Assembly (NCBI GenBank): GCA_026929865.2
Contig: CM049408.1
Location: 23,025,001 to 23,089,000 of the forward strand
Direction: 5' to 3'
Source of the DNA: Hyperoplus lanceolatus
Taxonomy: Eukaryota; Chordata; Actinopteri; Uranoscopiformes; Ammodytidae
Length of the DNA: 64,000 nucleotides
Shown piece by piece: positions 12,568 to 26,130 of this stretch. Position numbers and translations under genes: made by a program. The notes below the pieces were generated by a model that made no database searches, was not told the DNA's origin, and was given only the letters and a program-made list of their open reading frames with translations. How positions within the stretch are numbered: the first letter of the stretch is position 1; each line of letters begins with the position of its first letter.

Positions 12568-13676
12568 AACGGAAATGGGGGAGTGAGTGTGCTTCACTCT
12601 GTCAGAAGGTGGGGAACAGACAGAGCCTATAACCTTTATCTTTATACTCTATCAGTATAGGCTCTGACCTCCACGGCTATTAACAGGCATTTCCTACACA
12701 CATACAAATGCACTCAATGCTTTTTTCCTCACATGCACACAAAGAAGGAACATTTTTAACGCTTCTTCTCACACACATGTACTCACACATACTCACACAT
12801 GCACACACACTGCTTGGTGCTATGGGGCTGTTTACATAAGGCCTTGCCCTGGGAAAGCACTGTCATGCTGCCAATGCTGCGAGTGAAAGAGATGGAGAGA
12901 GTGCAGAGGGGAAGGGAGGGAGGAAGGGGAAGGGAGGGAGGTGGCGGGTGATGGGAGATAGAGCTTTGCCAGTCTGATGTGCTCACTGCCTGGGGGACCA
13001 GCGGTCACTCAGAATGAGGGATGAGGATGGACGGAAAGGGGGGAAGGGGGAGGGAGAGATTCAGAAAAGGAATGTGAGATGAAAGGAGAAGTGTAGTCGA
13101 AGAAAATCTGAGCAAAGGGAATGGACGGCTTTGGACGGATGAGGAGATACGTGGAGGAGGAGGAGAGAATGTGGGGGGGAGAGAGATAGATTGAAGAAGA
13201 GTGAAGCAGGCCAAACTAAGCAGGGCAGAAGAATGGACTGACAAGCCAAGAACAAAGGAGGTTAGGGAGGGGGGGTTTGGCAGGAGGGGAAGATGGAGAG
13301 ATGGCAAAAGAGAGGAGAAAAAGATGGAGATAGAGACGGAAAAGGAGGGGAGATGAGGGAGAATCCCAGAGTCCCCCTCGGTTCGATGTTGTTTTTTTTC
13401 CTCTGAAGGCTATAATCTATATGAATAAAAAGCATCAGCTCCCTGTTCACACACTTTAAACCTTCATGTCCGCACTTCAGGCTTAAAATAAAGTTTGTTT
13501 ATTTAGCTGGTAGAAAGGAGGAGGGTGGACTGGTGGTGTGGGAGGCAGGGGGGGAGATGTACCCAAGGTCAAAACCACTTAAGTGTGTCCCTCTTTCTTC
13601 TTATGTAACCTCTCTCTCTCTCTCTCTCTCTCTCGCTCTCTTTCTGTATCCGAGCTGCATACTAAAGCACACACCA

Positions 13677-13753
<77 letters not shown>

Positions 13754-13920
13754 CACAGAGGCATACTAAAGCAGGCGGGAGTGTATCGATTTAGCATGGT
13801 GTGCAGATTCCCACCACTGCCCCTATACGCAGATTAAAGGGAGAGGAGAAGAACACACACACTGACACACACACACAAACAAAAACTCTTGCTCCCTCAT
13901 TCACACACACCTTCAAACAC

Positions 13921-13963
<43 letters not shown>

Positions 13964-14150
13964 CGAGGCAGCTTCATGCTCTCCAAGCTTTTTCCTTTAT
14001 CAGGGCAAGCGGGGTATAGTCATTATGCATATTCATTTTACGCATATTTATAATTAGTTCCCCAACGTTAAGTGGTTGTGACAGTATTTTGCAAACATGC
14101 GACTTTAGGTGCAGCATTTTAGATTTCATTTAACAGGGACGTGATGGAAA

Positions 14151-14264
<114 letters not shown>

Positions 14265-14526
14265 GCGAGCACGTGTATTTGCATAATGATCATTCCCCTA
14301 TGCCGCGGCTTCTTGTGGCTCTCAGCATGCCAGCTGTTATCCCCTGCTGAGGGACTGTACACACACACACACACACACACACACTATTGCCCACACGCCA
14401 CACCTACACACTCACATGTCACACATTCTCTCTTTTTTCAACATTATCAGCCAGCAGTGAGCTTCTGTGTCGTCTTGCAAGACCGACTATACAATAGTGA
14501 TGTGTGTGAGCCTTGAGAAGAGTTTG

Positions 14527-14587
<61 letters not shown>

Positions 14588-15439
14588 TGCGCATGGTGAC
14601 AGAGTGTGAGACTTGTGTGATCCTCACTGTGTCCACTGTAGTCACTCTCCTTTGATGCACTCCTTTCTGCTCCCGAGCCACACACCATTAGTGGCCCACT
14701 GGACCCTCACAGATACCTCCACTGCAGACCCAAAAGGAGCTTTCACCAGTATGCACCTAGAAGATTTGGCACACTATGTTCCATTAAAAGCATTTAAACT
14801 TACTTTTGCCAGCCCTGACCGTGCTGCTTTAAAAAAAAATATATATTTTGTTATTTAAACCCTGGACACGCAGTCTTCCACACACTGCTTTGCGCTTTCC
14901 ATTTAAATCATGAATTCCTATAAACTGTGGGTCAGGACCCTGTACATGGCTCTTTGGCAGTTTTTACTTCCCACGCAAACAGGAACAGCATTAACATATT
15001 GTGACCTTATAAGAGATCCAGCAGTACAATATGATGGCATTTAAAAACGAGCTATCTTGTTGTGGGTGCCTGTCTTTGCCAAAACATGGCTGACAAATAC
15101 AGTTTAGAAAATGCATTTACTTAATCCCAATGATTCCTGACAGATAACTTGTCATATACTTGTCCTACGATAAGTTATTTTTTCCTCTCTGCGGGGACTT
15201 GACGGTAATTGGAGCACAACATGATGCAGCATGAAATGACAATAAGGTGGTAAAATTTGACTAAACAAATTTCAGGCTTTACCGTGGTGGATTATCCAGC
15301 TCAGGCAATTTTCAACTCTCTGTGGAAGTTGTTTTTCCACCCTGCACAATAAATGAGTGACAGCAGCAAACAGCTTTTTCGGGTGAGGTATGAAAAATTA
15401 GCTCTAATAACTCTAACACTGTATAGGCTTACTCTATGT

Positions 15440-16510
15440 CAGTGCTTCTCAAATGGTGGGGCGCGACCCCCTGGGGGGTCGTGGTGGGGTCTCAGGGGGG
15501 GCGCGAGCGGCAAGGGGGACTTAGTGTTTTTTTTTTATATATATATATTTTTTTTTTTCTTAAATAAACATTATACCAAGGGTCAGAAGTGTAACAGAAT
15601 TTAGATCTTACAAAGAAAGGGAGTATCCACTCATTGGACAGAAGGCTGTCAACATCTTACTACCCTTTGCCACATCCTATCTGTGTGAGATGGGCTTTTC
15701 CACTGTTGCTGCACTCAAGACAAAGTACAGGTCCCAGCTTAACATTGAGCAAGAGTTAAGAGTAGCAGTATCAAGTTTGAAGCCCAGATTTGGGATGATG
15801 TGCACTGCAAAGAGGGCTCACTGCAGCCACTAGAATACAGAGCAAATTGTATTTTTGTATATTATAAGCAGAATGTGTTCATATAAAACAGACAAATAGG
15901 GAAATAAGTTCAAAATAATTGTGAAGGTGAATTTAGTTATATTAAAAAAGCTCAAACTGATGTGGCTGCCAGTTTCAAATAGTTCAGGGTTCAAGGCTTT
16001 TTTAATGTCTTGTGTTATGTTCAGGGAAAGTATGCAAATTGTACATTAAATATTGTTGCAAATGTTGCACACAAAGAGTAATGTTTATTTTTAAGTCATA
16101 TATATTTTTGAAAGGGAATAAGCTGATGAAGCTGACTGACAAGTGACCAATGTTTACTGTTTAAAAATGTTATTAATTAAATGAAAACCCCAGTGAAACA
16201 TTTGCTCTTGTTTCTGTGTTTTGAGATTCACACAGACTGAACGGTCTTGTTTAAATGTTACAAATTGAGTTAATAAACTTGGAAATTGTTTTAAGATGTT
16301 GCAGATGTCAGCAAATGTTATTAATCTATTTTAATAATAAGGTGATTGTATGCAGAATGCTGGTGCTAGCAACTCAAACTCATATATAACTCTTATACAG
16401 ATAAATAAATAAATATGAGCAGGTTCTCAATAGTATTTCAATTTAGGGGGGTCGCGAAAAAATTTCAGTCTCCTAGGGGGGGCATGACAGAAAATAATTG
16501 AGAAGCACTG
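15440..16510 (+). mobile_element. hAT-superfamily element with 8-bp target duplication
   Basis: The left terminus CAGTGCTTCTCAAATGGTGG and the right terminus ending AATTGAGAAGCACTG are inverted matches. The element is flanked on both sides by CTCTATGT (15432-15439 and 16511-16518), the 8-bp duplication typical of hAT. Sub-terminal G-rich GGGGTCG-type blocks occur at both ends. At 1071 bp it is too short to be autonomous. It retains only a transposase C-terminus. Confidence 0.93.
15606..15833 (+). pseudogene. hAT transposase C-terminal dimerisation domain fragment
   Basis: The plus-strand frame reads SYKEREYPLIGQKAVNILLP, FATSYLCEMGFSTVAALKTK, YRSQLNIEQELRVAVSSLKP, then RFGMMCTAKRAHCSH and a stop. 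LLPFATSYLCE-GFS and the following KTKYRSQL are hallmarks of the hAT C-terminal dimerisation region seen in ZBED-like domesticated proteins. The frame has no ATG and no catalytic core, so it is a relic carried within the element. Confidence 0.85.
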
Positions 16511-18149
16511 CTCTATGTGGACAGAACAAAGAAAATCATACAAAAAATATTTATAAAATAAGAGAGAGAAGGAGAACACTGTGCTGTCTGTGCAGAAACT
16601 TAAAATAATGATATAGTATTAATCCTTTCAGGTGGGAACAGAGTGGTTTTGCATGCTTTTAATGTAATTTGCTAGCTTAGTTTGTTGTTAACCTTTGGTA
16701 GCTAAATCTGCGACCACCTGTAGCTGCTTAATAGAATCCCAATGCTCTAATGTAAGTAAGTGTCCATATCATCAACACAATGCTATCTGTTAGAGAGAAG
16801 TAGGTACAGCAACATTAGTCAAATCAAAAACACAAACATTAGCACAGAAATGTTTAATTTTAATTTTTGTTGAAGGGACTTTTACAGTAACATCTAATCA
16901 TGCCAAGACAGGTCTATTAAAGAAGGTAGCCTATGTTTTTCTCACATTGCTGTCATGTTGCTGTCAATGGTTTGTTCTGGCATTGGAATTTTTAAATCAT
17001 GTTATTCTGCGCACACACAAGCGACAATGCAAAGGGTTGGATTGAGAGAGCAGGGGAAAAGTAATGCAGATGAGTATACAAACCAACATGTACAATCCAT
17101 AGGAGATCAGAACACATTTGTCATGCCAAATATGTGATCTGAAGAGGTCCAGGCTTTAGCAATACGGATCTCACAAAGAAAATAACAAGTGTAGCTAATA
17201 GCAGTCATCTGATGACAAAGCTTCCATTCTGACGCCAAAAATGGGAAAAAAGGGCTGGTTGTCATTTTTGGCACTTTGACAAATAATTGTAACTCTTTCA
17301 CACAGATAGCGTGAGACTGTTTCGGATCGTTACAACCGGCATGCGGAGTCACTTGTCAGATGAACTGCAGGTAGTGTGGTTGCAAGCGAGGCAGCTTGCA
17401 CTTTAAGCTCGGGAATAGGTGCTGTTTAGTATTCTGTCCCATTTTGTGTCGTGTACTTAGGGCCCTGGGAATAGATACATAATTTTACCCTTCTGTAACC
17501 ACTTTTGTGTCTGCTTGCTTGACACATTTCTATTTGTTCGTATGAGAATGCTTCTGCTTGGGAAATCTTTTGGACTTCCAAACAACACAATAGGTGAGGA
17601 GGAGGAGGACTTAATATAATGGCCATCTGCACACTCCAGACGGGCGGATTTAGGGAGTTTGTTTAGTTTAGACTTAAGCAGTATTCGCCTGCAACATGAT
17701 AAATTGTTTCCTGTGATGTGTTCAACTAAGTGCTCCTTGTTAGAGGAGCCGGAGAAGATTCAGTGTGGACTTGGGCAAAGATTTTGTCTTTTTTTCCTCC
17801 ATTCTTGCTTTTCTTCCCTCTAGTCCCTGCACTCGTGGGACAATTATTAGCCAAGATAAATGGTACCTTTTACCATGAGCCCTTTCCTTTATATGTCAAA
17901 TGGTGGTAAAAAGTTAGCTCATTCTCTCCTTTCTGTTTTTTTTAATGCCCCCATCTCCTTATTATAGCTCTGAGCTGTGTAACCGAGATGCTGATGGAAT
18001 CGGGATGGCTCTCACACCATCATGCTTAGATCAATGTAACATGACAGGGGGGGCTTTTTGGCTGGGTATTTTTAGAAGACAGCATTATGGTCTCTCGCGT
18101 TCTTACCGAGAGACACTTCATTATCATGAGCAAATCGTATTACTCTCAC

Positions 18150-18330
<181 letters not shown>

Positions 18331-18774
18331 CGTGTGAGTTTTCTGGGAAGTAGAATCACCAGTCAAGGAAAGTGAAAAAGGATGTCAATGTCTCTCACTT
18401 CCCTGGTCACACCGAGCAGGCACTAATGTGAAGGGTGTGTGTGTGTGTGTGTGTGTTTGTGTGTTTGTGTGTTTGTGTGTGTGTGTGTGCACATGTGGTC
18501 ACCCATTAACATCTTCCCATCATTCTATTCATAATACTTTTATTCAAAACATATTCCACTGAATGTTTCAGAGGTGCCCAGCCATCTCTGCAGCAGAAAT
18601 CCTCTTCTTTTCCTGCTTTTTACATTTTTTAAAACTCGCAGCATTTCTAAGTCAAACTTGACAGACAGCTAGCTCAAATTTGGCTCTTTGATTTTACCCC
18701 TAGACCCTGTGGCTGCTATTAAGTGTCATTTGAGGAGCAGAAGATTGCTAGAAGAAGAACCACTCAGCTAAACT

Positions 18775-18876
18775 CTATTTATAAACCTGGGGGTGCTGAT
18801 TGGACGGCGTGCAGTTGCTCTTGTCTCCATTGGTTAAAAACACATGAAAGAGTCAGGGAGCGCGCTGGGGGGCGGG
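18775..18876 (-). promoter_or_regulatory. Promoter-like cluster on the minus strand
   Basis: Read on the minus strand: a GC box (complement of GGGGGGCGGG, 18867-18876), a CCAAT box (18829-18833), a second CCAAT box (18799-18803), then TATAAATAG (18775-18783), in textbook order and spacing. A start site would fall near 18745-18750. No convincing coding exon follows. Function is inference only. Confidence 0.4.
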
Positions 18877-19045
18877 TGGGCTCATGCACCAACGTGCACA
18901 AACACACGCACGGATACAATAACCACCACCACCACCAGCTAAGGCATGCATGTCTTCTAATTAACATCCATCCTCCAAGCTGTAACATACAGTACAGAGT
19001 CTAACAATAAATTCATCCTCCTCTCCCTCTCCCCTCTTCCTTTTC

Positions 19046-19104
<59 letters not shown>

Positions 19105-19211
19105 CCGCTAATCCGCTATGTGTTTGCTGAGAGGCATTCCCCTTCCCTACTCCCCCCTCCCACTCTCTTCCTCTCTCGCTCACATCTTTCCCTTGCCTTC
19201 ATCACTCCCCC

Positions 19212-19318
<107 letters not shown>

Positions 19319-19663
19319 CCTTCCCCAAACTGCCTTAAAAAAAATACTTTTAAGACTTACAGATCTTAACACTTTTTTTGGGGGGTGGCTTAGGGGTGTT
19401 ATAGGGTATGTGTGTGTGTATATTACTGCATGTGCAAGAGCGCTTGCAACACTGTATATGTGTGTGTCACAAAGACAGAGTGCACGACTGTGTTTGTGGC
19501 CTGTGTGTGTTTATGTGTGTATGTGTGTGTGTCTGAATATGTTTGAGGGTGTAAAGGGAAGCAGGGAAATGGGGGGGAGGTAAATGCTTTAGGGTTTAGA
19601 GGGATGGAGGCGAGGGAGAAGAGGAAAGGAGGGAGAAGCGGTAGTGTGTGTTTGTCTGGGTGC

Positions 19664-19729
<66 letters not shown>

Positions 19730-21028
19730 TGTGTGTCCGTGCGTGTGCGTGCGAGGAGGCAGCAGCAGCAGCGGCGGAGAAACAGCAGCGCTAGCACTGC
19801 TTAATTAATCAACATCAAAAGACAGCATTAAAAATGAATGGAACCCGAAGCAACAGTTTGGCTAAAGTGAATAATTCAGGCGTGGAGCTTACCCCGCTGC
19901 CCAACATTCTATTAAGAACTAAAATCGAGATTTTTTTTTCTCCCCCCGTGCCCTCATTTAGTCTCTGTTTGTAGCAGGGCTGCAAAGTTTGCTACTGAGG
20001 ATCAATGCCTAGCTTTTGCCAGGGGGAATTTTCAGGCAAACAAGTCCCAGTCCACTTTTCAGGGCCCTTCTATTGGAGCAGAATGCCATTAGTCTCACTG
20101 CTGACCACGGTTACGGACCCTTAGTTCCAAATTAAGGCTCTATTCCTTTTTCAATTAATTGTATTTCGAGGAAGCGATTTCCAATTAAATGAAAAAGTCG
20201 CTGAACTCTGAGATGAGGAGATCTTTAACCTATGTGAAAAAAATCCATTCTCTATTTCATTATTTAACTGTAATATGAATGTCTGCCCCTTTCGCAGTGA
20301 ATTAAAACAAAGACAATGCACATTTTAATTATTTATTGAGCGATGTGTACATGTCCATCATGAGTGATGAAGGCTAAGGCTGTCCTTGCTGCTAATGAGG
20401 AAGCTTTGCCACTAGGCATCCATCCACCTGCTCTATTAGTGTGTACTCAAACTCTGTGTTAACACCTCACTGTGAAACAATTCTATGAAGTAGAAGTCAA
20501 CAGCTATTTTAGCTTCTTACACACATACAGTATGTCTGCAAACAGCACAGAATCGGAACTTTACCTCATGTTTTTTCAGGGGCAAAAGTATTTCACGGTA
20601 GCATGAAATGTAGGCGGTAAAAAGTTTAGAGCTACATCTCTGCTTGGCTGGTATAAACACAGATGTCATGGCTTCCCAGAATGCAACTGTTCTTAGCTAC
20701 CAAACCAAGCAGGAGCCGACCAGCCAGAGGCAGTCTGTCGCCTTCTGGACTTTTTTTTTTTTTTTTAAGAAGATGCATTCCAATACACAGACAATTTCAG
20801 GTCTCCTTATTCATTGACAGTGTACAACAGACATGCTTTCCATTTTCCTCTCTGCCTGTGACAATGCAGATAGTGATATGGCCTTGTCCATTTCTTCTCT
20901 GGTAGTCTAAACACATCTGCAAAAGTATTCAAAACAGTCAGTTTGTCAGCTGACCTCGGCTGCATGCCCATAACATGCAGTATATTTACAAATTCTTCAG
21001 TCAGTGAACAAGTTTTTTTTTAAGTAAA

Positions 21029-21597
21029 TCAATGTTTGTATCCCCACAGATAAATATCTTCTTTTGATTTGCCTTTGAAAGTAATTCTCCCGTGTATTCT
21101 ATAAAGTCTTCCATTTTTGAATCGGGTGTTCTGTACAAACAGCTGATAATTAACATAATCTTTCATTTGAATTTCAAAAGTCACACATTCCATTAGGTTA
21201 TCAATTGCAGAGCACATTGTATTTACGATTTCAAACCTTATATTTTGACACAAACCAGTTTAAATCCCTTTAGTTCAAAGTCCATGCTTTTGCCTTCTTT
21301 AATCCATGTTTCTGACACTGCAATGATGTTGAACTGGTTGGAGAATTTCTGTAGATATTCCTTAATTTCTGAAAAGTTAGTGTAGAGACTTCTGCTATTA
21401 AAAATGAATGATGGACAATTTCCCATTTGTTTGAAAGCATCTGATGAATTAATCCTCAGTAAGGTAATGACAGTCTCTTTTTCCGATAGTGTAGAAGTGA
21501 TTGTCTGGGTCAATGATTTCATGTGGGTCCGATAATAATGATTAGCTAATAACTCCAGACTTTCATGATCATTTATCCAAGCGGATGTTTTGCTCAT
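21029..21597 (-). pseudogene. LINE ORF2 endonuclease fragment
   Basis: Two overlapping minus frames (21238-21597 and 21029-21253) give FNSRSLYTNFSEIKEYLQKF, NIIAVSETWIKEG, then MECVTFEIQMKDYVNYQL. Beyond 21060 the phrase GDTNIDLL matches the catalytic GDFN-type motif of APE-like endonucleases. The single frame change between the pieces and the absence of any downstream polymerase show it is dead. Confidence 0.7.
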
Positions 21598-21875
21598 TCT
21601 CGCTGCTTGGGTTGATCAGATCCTCGTCCCTCCGGATTTGATCCAAATCCTCCTCCGTTTTGATTTGCACAATTTTGGCTTCCTCAGGTGTAGCTCCATT
21701 CATTTTGATGAAGATTCTTCCATCTCTCGTCCAAGTTTGTTGGACCTGTCCACATTTTTTTAACCCTCCCGCTTGGTGGGCCAGATAAGCCTTTCTCTTG
21801 GTTAAATTTTCACTCATTCCAATTTGTTCAACTTTAAGCTTCTTGCCTTGACTGAGCAGATTTATCTTATGCTTT

Positions 21876-22340
21876 CTACTCACAAATTTCAGAATGACAG
21901 CACGCTTTTTGGCGAATTTCCCCTTTGGGAGAAGAGAACAGGACCACGTTCTTTAGATCCAGATTAATGGCTTTGCTTCTCAGAAACATTGCCACTTGAT
22001 TTTCCACCGTTACATTCCCTGTATCGCCCTCTTCTTCTCCATTCCCGGCAGCTGCATGCGACCATGGTTTAATATCCAAACCAGTCAGGATCACATCTCT
22101 GTTTTTTGCTTGTTGTTCTTGGTCATCAATTTTACCTCCAAGCTCTTTCAAGAGCTGATCTTTCTTCACATTGACGGCTTGAAGCTCCTTCAATTCGATC
22201 ATCAGTGGCTTCAGACCACCAGCAATTTCTTCTTCAATTTTTGCATCAAAACGCCCCATCCATTCTTCAATGATCCCAGCCTTCAGCTGTGCCAGCTCAG
22301 ACTCCCTCTCACTTTTCATTTCTCTCATCAAGTCTGCCAA
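21876..22340 (-). pseudogene. LINE ORF1-like coiled-coil fragment
   Basis: A 154-residue frame rich in E, K and L (heptad-like: MKSERESELAQLKAGIIEEW, LKELQAVNVKKDQLLKELGG), followed by DVILTGLDIKPW. It ends at a frameshift before the continuing frame at 21569-21883 (VQQTWTRDGRIFIKMNG). It is typical of ORF1 proteins of fish LINEs, which bind element RNA. It is broken and not a host gene. Confidence 0.7.
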
Positions 22341-23255
22341 CTGTTTTTCATTTCTACCACATATCCTTTGTCTTCCTCCTTCTCCTGCTTATCAATGTTT
22401 TTTTTGTTTTCTGGACTTCTCCAGAGATTTTTCAGGCAGTGAATCTGTGTTCTCCGCTGCTCTTGGTAAATAGGTCTTACCCCCACAGCAAGCTCAACAA
22501 CTTTATGTTGTATGTTAGGCGAGAGTAGGCGAGATGCAGGAGTGTGGTAGAAGACAAGATTTGTGCAGATAAAGGGGAGGAAAACAAGGAGAGAGTTAGG
22601 AGCTACAGCAGCAGGACTTTAGCTTGCATACATTTAGAAGTCTGATAGTGCCAAATTTCAATAAAACCAGATTGTCAGATGAATCACATTTTTACAGCAT
22701 GTGCTTCTTTTTTTTGCCTGTAGCCGAATCCCTATTTCTGAACATGTCTTTCAATTTTTTTTAAGCCGAAGACGTACCAAAACATCTCTGCTGTGCAGCA
22801 TTTCACTTGTGAATGTTTTATTAACCCAATCCACAGCGTCGCATAGCTGCAGGAGACAGGTCACAGCAATGGCCGACATTGCAAACAAAACTGAGAGGAA
22901 TAGAAAGACTTGTCGCAGATTCCTTAGTATTTTTAATGTTGTTTGTCTTTGTCTATGTGTGGCGTCTGGCTTTTATAACACAGCAACACGGGGAAGAAGT
23001 CCCAATGTACTTCTTTGTCTCCTATTTTCTACCCTTTGATGTTCTGATCTGAAAATAGCCAAGACTTAAAGTAAAGCATACAGACGTATAGCCAAGTGGT
23101 GAGTAAAAGACAGTAAGGTGCACTCTCACACATACACACACAAGTGCAATTTCTTTTGGAAAATCGTGAACCAATCTCCTGGGACTCACTTTAAGAAGAA
23201 AAAAAAGTTAAAAAAAGAGACATCTGGAACAACAGTCTGGGTCTTTGTCTACGGG

Positions 23256-23478
<223 letters not shown>

Positions 23479-26044
23479 GTGTGTGTGTGTGAGTGACTGC
23501 AACTTTCCCCAGAGTGAAAAAGTGGAAAACCATGCTAGTGTATGTGTCAACATCTTAGATGTTTTGTGTGTGTGTTGTGTGCGTGCGTGCGTGTGCATAT
23601 GCGTGTGTGTGTGTGTGTGTGTGCGTGAGTACGCGTGCGTGTCCGTGCACCTTACGCATCTACGCTCGGGCGGAGGGAAGTGCATGCGAGCGGTGAAAGG
23701 AAAGGCTGGAGGCTTTCTGTGCGAGAGTGTGTTTCTTTCTTCTCCTCCCTTAGCGAATGCCTATTTCTAGATGGGTTTGAGGGTCAAGGTTTGGCCACCG
23801 GTGGAGAAGAAGCTGTGTTCCCATTTAAAAGGGGCTCTCTGTTCACAATGAAAAGAAGCCTGAACACACACACATCATCCTCTTAAAGCCTTAACCCTTG
23901 CTCTGCCATAAATCATCTCGCGGCACACGATCCCTCGTGCTGCAACTGTGGGCTGATAAAAATAAAAACATCAAATCCCGCTTTCTCTAACATTTTTACT
24001 GATCATTAAGTCATACTGTTACAATTTAAATTCAAATGCATCTTTGCTGCAGAGGCTGGAGGAGTCCACTGAGCGAATGTACAGTAATTGGTGTTGCTGT
24101 GATTTCATAAGACAAAGATTTAGAGCTTTAACCTTTGGCCTGCCTCACAGCTCACTACAGAAAAAAGGCTTTTTGAGTCTTTTTCATCTCAAAATAGTTT
24201 TTTGAGGCTTTAATGTGAGTTATTTTTTAAGTAAATAAAAAAATGCTCAATTCTTATAATTCGATGTTGCAGATGGGGGATTTTAGATTTTAGAAGTCTG
24301 CTTTATTAAAATATTATTAAAGTATTCTGGATTGTGAGTCCATTCGAGCCTACTGTATCAATTAAGGGTCGAAATTAGAAAATGGATTACATTTATTTTA
24401 TTTTGTTAATACAGAGATGAGACTCTGCTGCTGGTAGATGAAGTACATTGAAAGTGATGTGTGCAAAACCATGCACATATTGAGCACCTATCAAGGCAAC
24501 ACAATTTCAAAATATAGCTATACGAGTCATCTATTTTTCAATGAATAGTTTCCAGTTTGCACTGGCTTTGATGTTTAGCTATGGTGGTTTGTTTTAATAA
24601 AATAAAAATTCTATTAAAATTTAAAGAAAATATTCGGCAGAGCAGCTGAACCTGTGAGCCGAGGGAAAATGTGCCATTGCAAAATTCATGCGAGGGTACG
24701 CACCCAAGGCAATACATCTATGAGCTGGGCAGAAAATGGTTTTGTCTGAAGAGGAGTCGAGGAGAGAGGACCTCAAATTATGCCTGTTAAAATGCTAAAC
24801 AAATCGCATACTAAGAAGAATTTAGATGACAGATAGTGACAACTTTCCAATCGTATGTGAGACACCGAGTGTCCCAAGTAATTGCCCCCCCGTCCCTCTC
24901 ACTGACATCACCTGGCAGGTATTTTCAACAGAAGTAATTGTGGGTGGCATGTCAGAAGAAAAGAAATAAGAAAAAGAAAGTCAAACTTCATGGAATTGTA
25001 AAAAGTGAAACTACTGCATCTTCATCCTCCCAAAAATAAATGGAGCTTGTGCCGATTGGTTTTTATGGGATGTGTTTCCTGGCATTAGTTAAGTGAAGAA
25101 TATTGGCTGTATTTCAGCTACAACTTAAAATAATGATTGTGAGCTCTTGGGGTCTGGTTTAATGAGGCATATCTGATCATACGATTGTAGTTTTCTTTTT
25201 AATGGATGTTTAATTTCCCTTTTTTGTGTGCCCCATTGATCTGTCCTTTATATATAATTTCAGTTCATGGTCAAACATGTTTGTGTTTTAATGATGATAG
25301 TTAACAGTTAAGATTCCAATACAAATGGTAGGTTACCATTTAAGAGTAAGGTTAAGTGTATAGGCCTAAATATATATATTTTTTAATTTTTTAAGGTATT
25401 AATTTTTTTTTAAAGTGTATTTGAAAATCACTCACATTTGTGTTTTCCTCTCTATATGATGAAAAACTATATGCGTTGAACCTGAAAACAATAGCAATAG
25501 CAATTAGAAAATATAATGTTACATGTTGTATGTGATGTGGTTCTTCCCCACCCCAATGTATCCCAGCCATGTCATCCAAAATGGCAATGTCATTATCAAC
25601 AAGCCGTGAGCCGTGCAGCTGAAAGAGCACAGACATGTTTGCAGAATGTCAAGGGATTCTCTGCATCCAGTCGTGATCCCAACTGTGCATTTTAATGGCA
25701 GAGCCAGTCGTAGGCAGCCTCCACAGTGGCTGTGTCTGCCGCCAGTGAAAAAAAAAAATTTTGAGGGTCCATTTGACAACATTAATTCATAACTCGGTTA
25801 GTGATTTGCATTGATGGGGCAGTGATGGATGAACCAGAGCTAACCACATTAAAAACATATTGTAACTGCAGGACATCTTCGCGCAATTTGTCCCCCTCGT
25901 AGTTGGAGCGCACTCTGTGAAAATCTGCTCCCAGCACACAACAGTAAGTTTTGAGATGGATGAAAGAGTTCTACCATCACGACCAGAGTAGCTTCAGGCC
26001 GAGTTGAAATCGTAACCAAGATAGACTAATGTTTATGGATTTCA

Positions 26045-26046
<2 letters not shown>

Positions 26047-26129
<83 letters not shown>
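26047..26129 (+). repeat. (GT)n microsatellite
   Basis: About 41 perfect GT units. Confidence 0.98.

Positions 26130-26130
<1 letters not shown>

Larger units (their letters stand above)
20750..22500 (-). mobile_element. LINE (non-LTR retrotransposon) lacking reverse transcriptase
   Basis: On the minus strand the 5' part carries an ORF1-like coiled-coil region (MREMKSERESELAQLKAGII at 21876-22340, then the frame at 21569-21883). An endonuclease-like stretch follows (SRSLYTNFSEIKEYL, IIAVSETWIKEGK, MECVTFEI, then GDTNIDLL near 21030). No reverse-transcriptase motif follows. Instead the sequence passes about 280 bp into a run of 16 A (minus strand) at 20751-20766, which may be the tail. The ORF1 plus endonuclease layout suggests an L2/CR1-type element. 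The clade is inferred. Confidence 0.75.
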
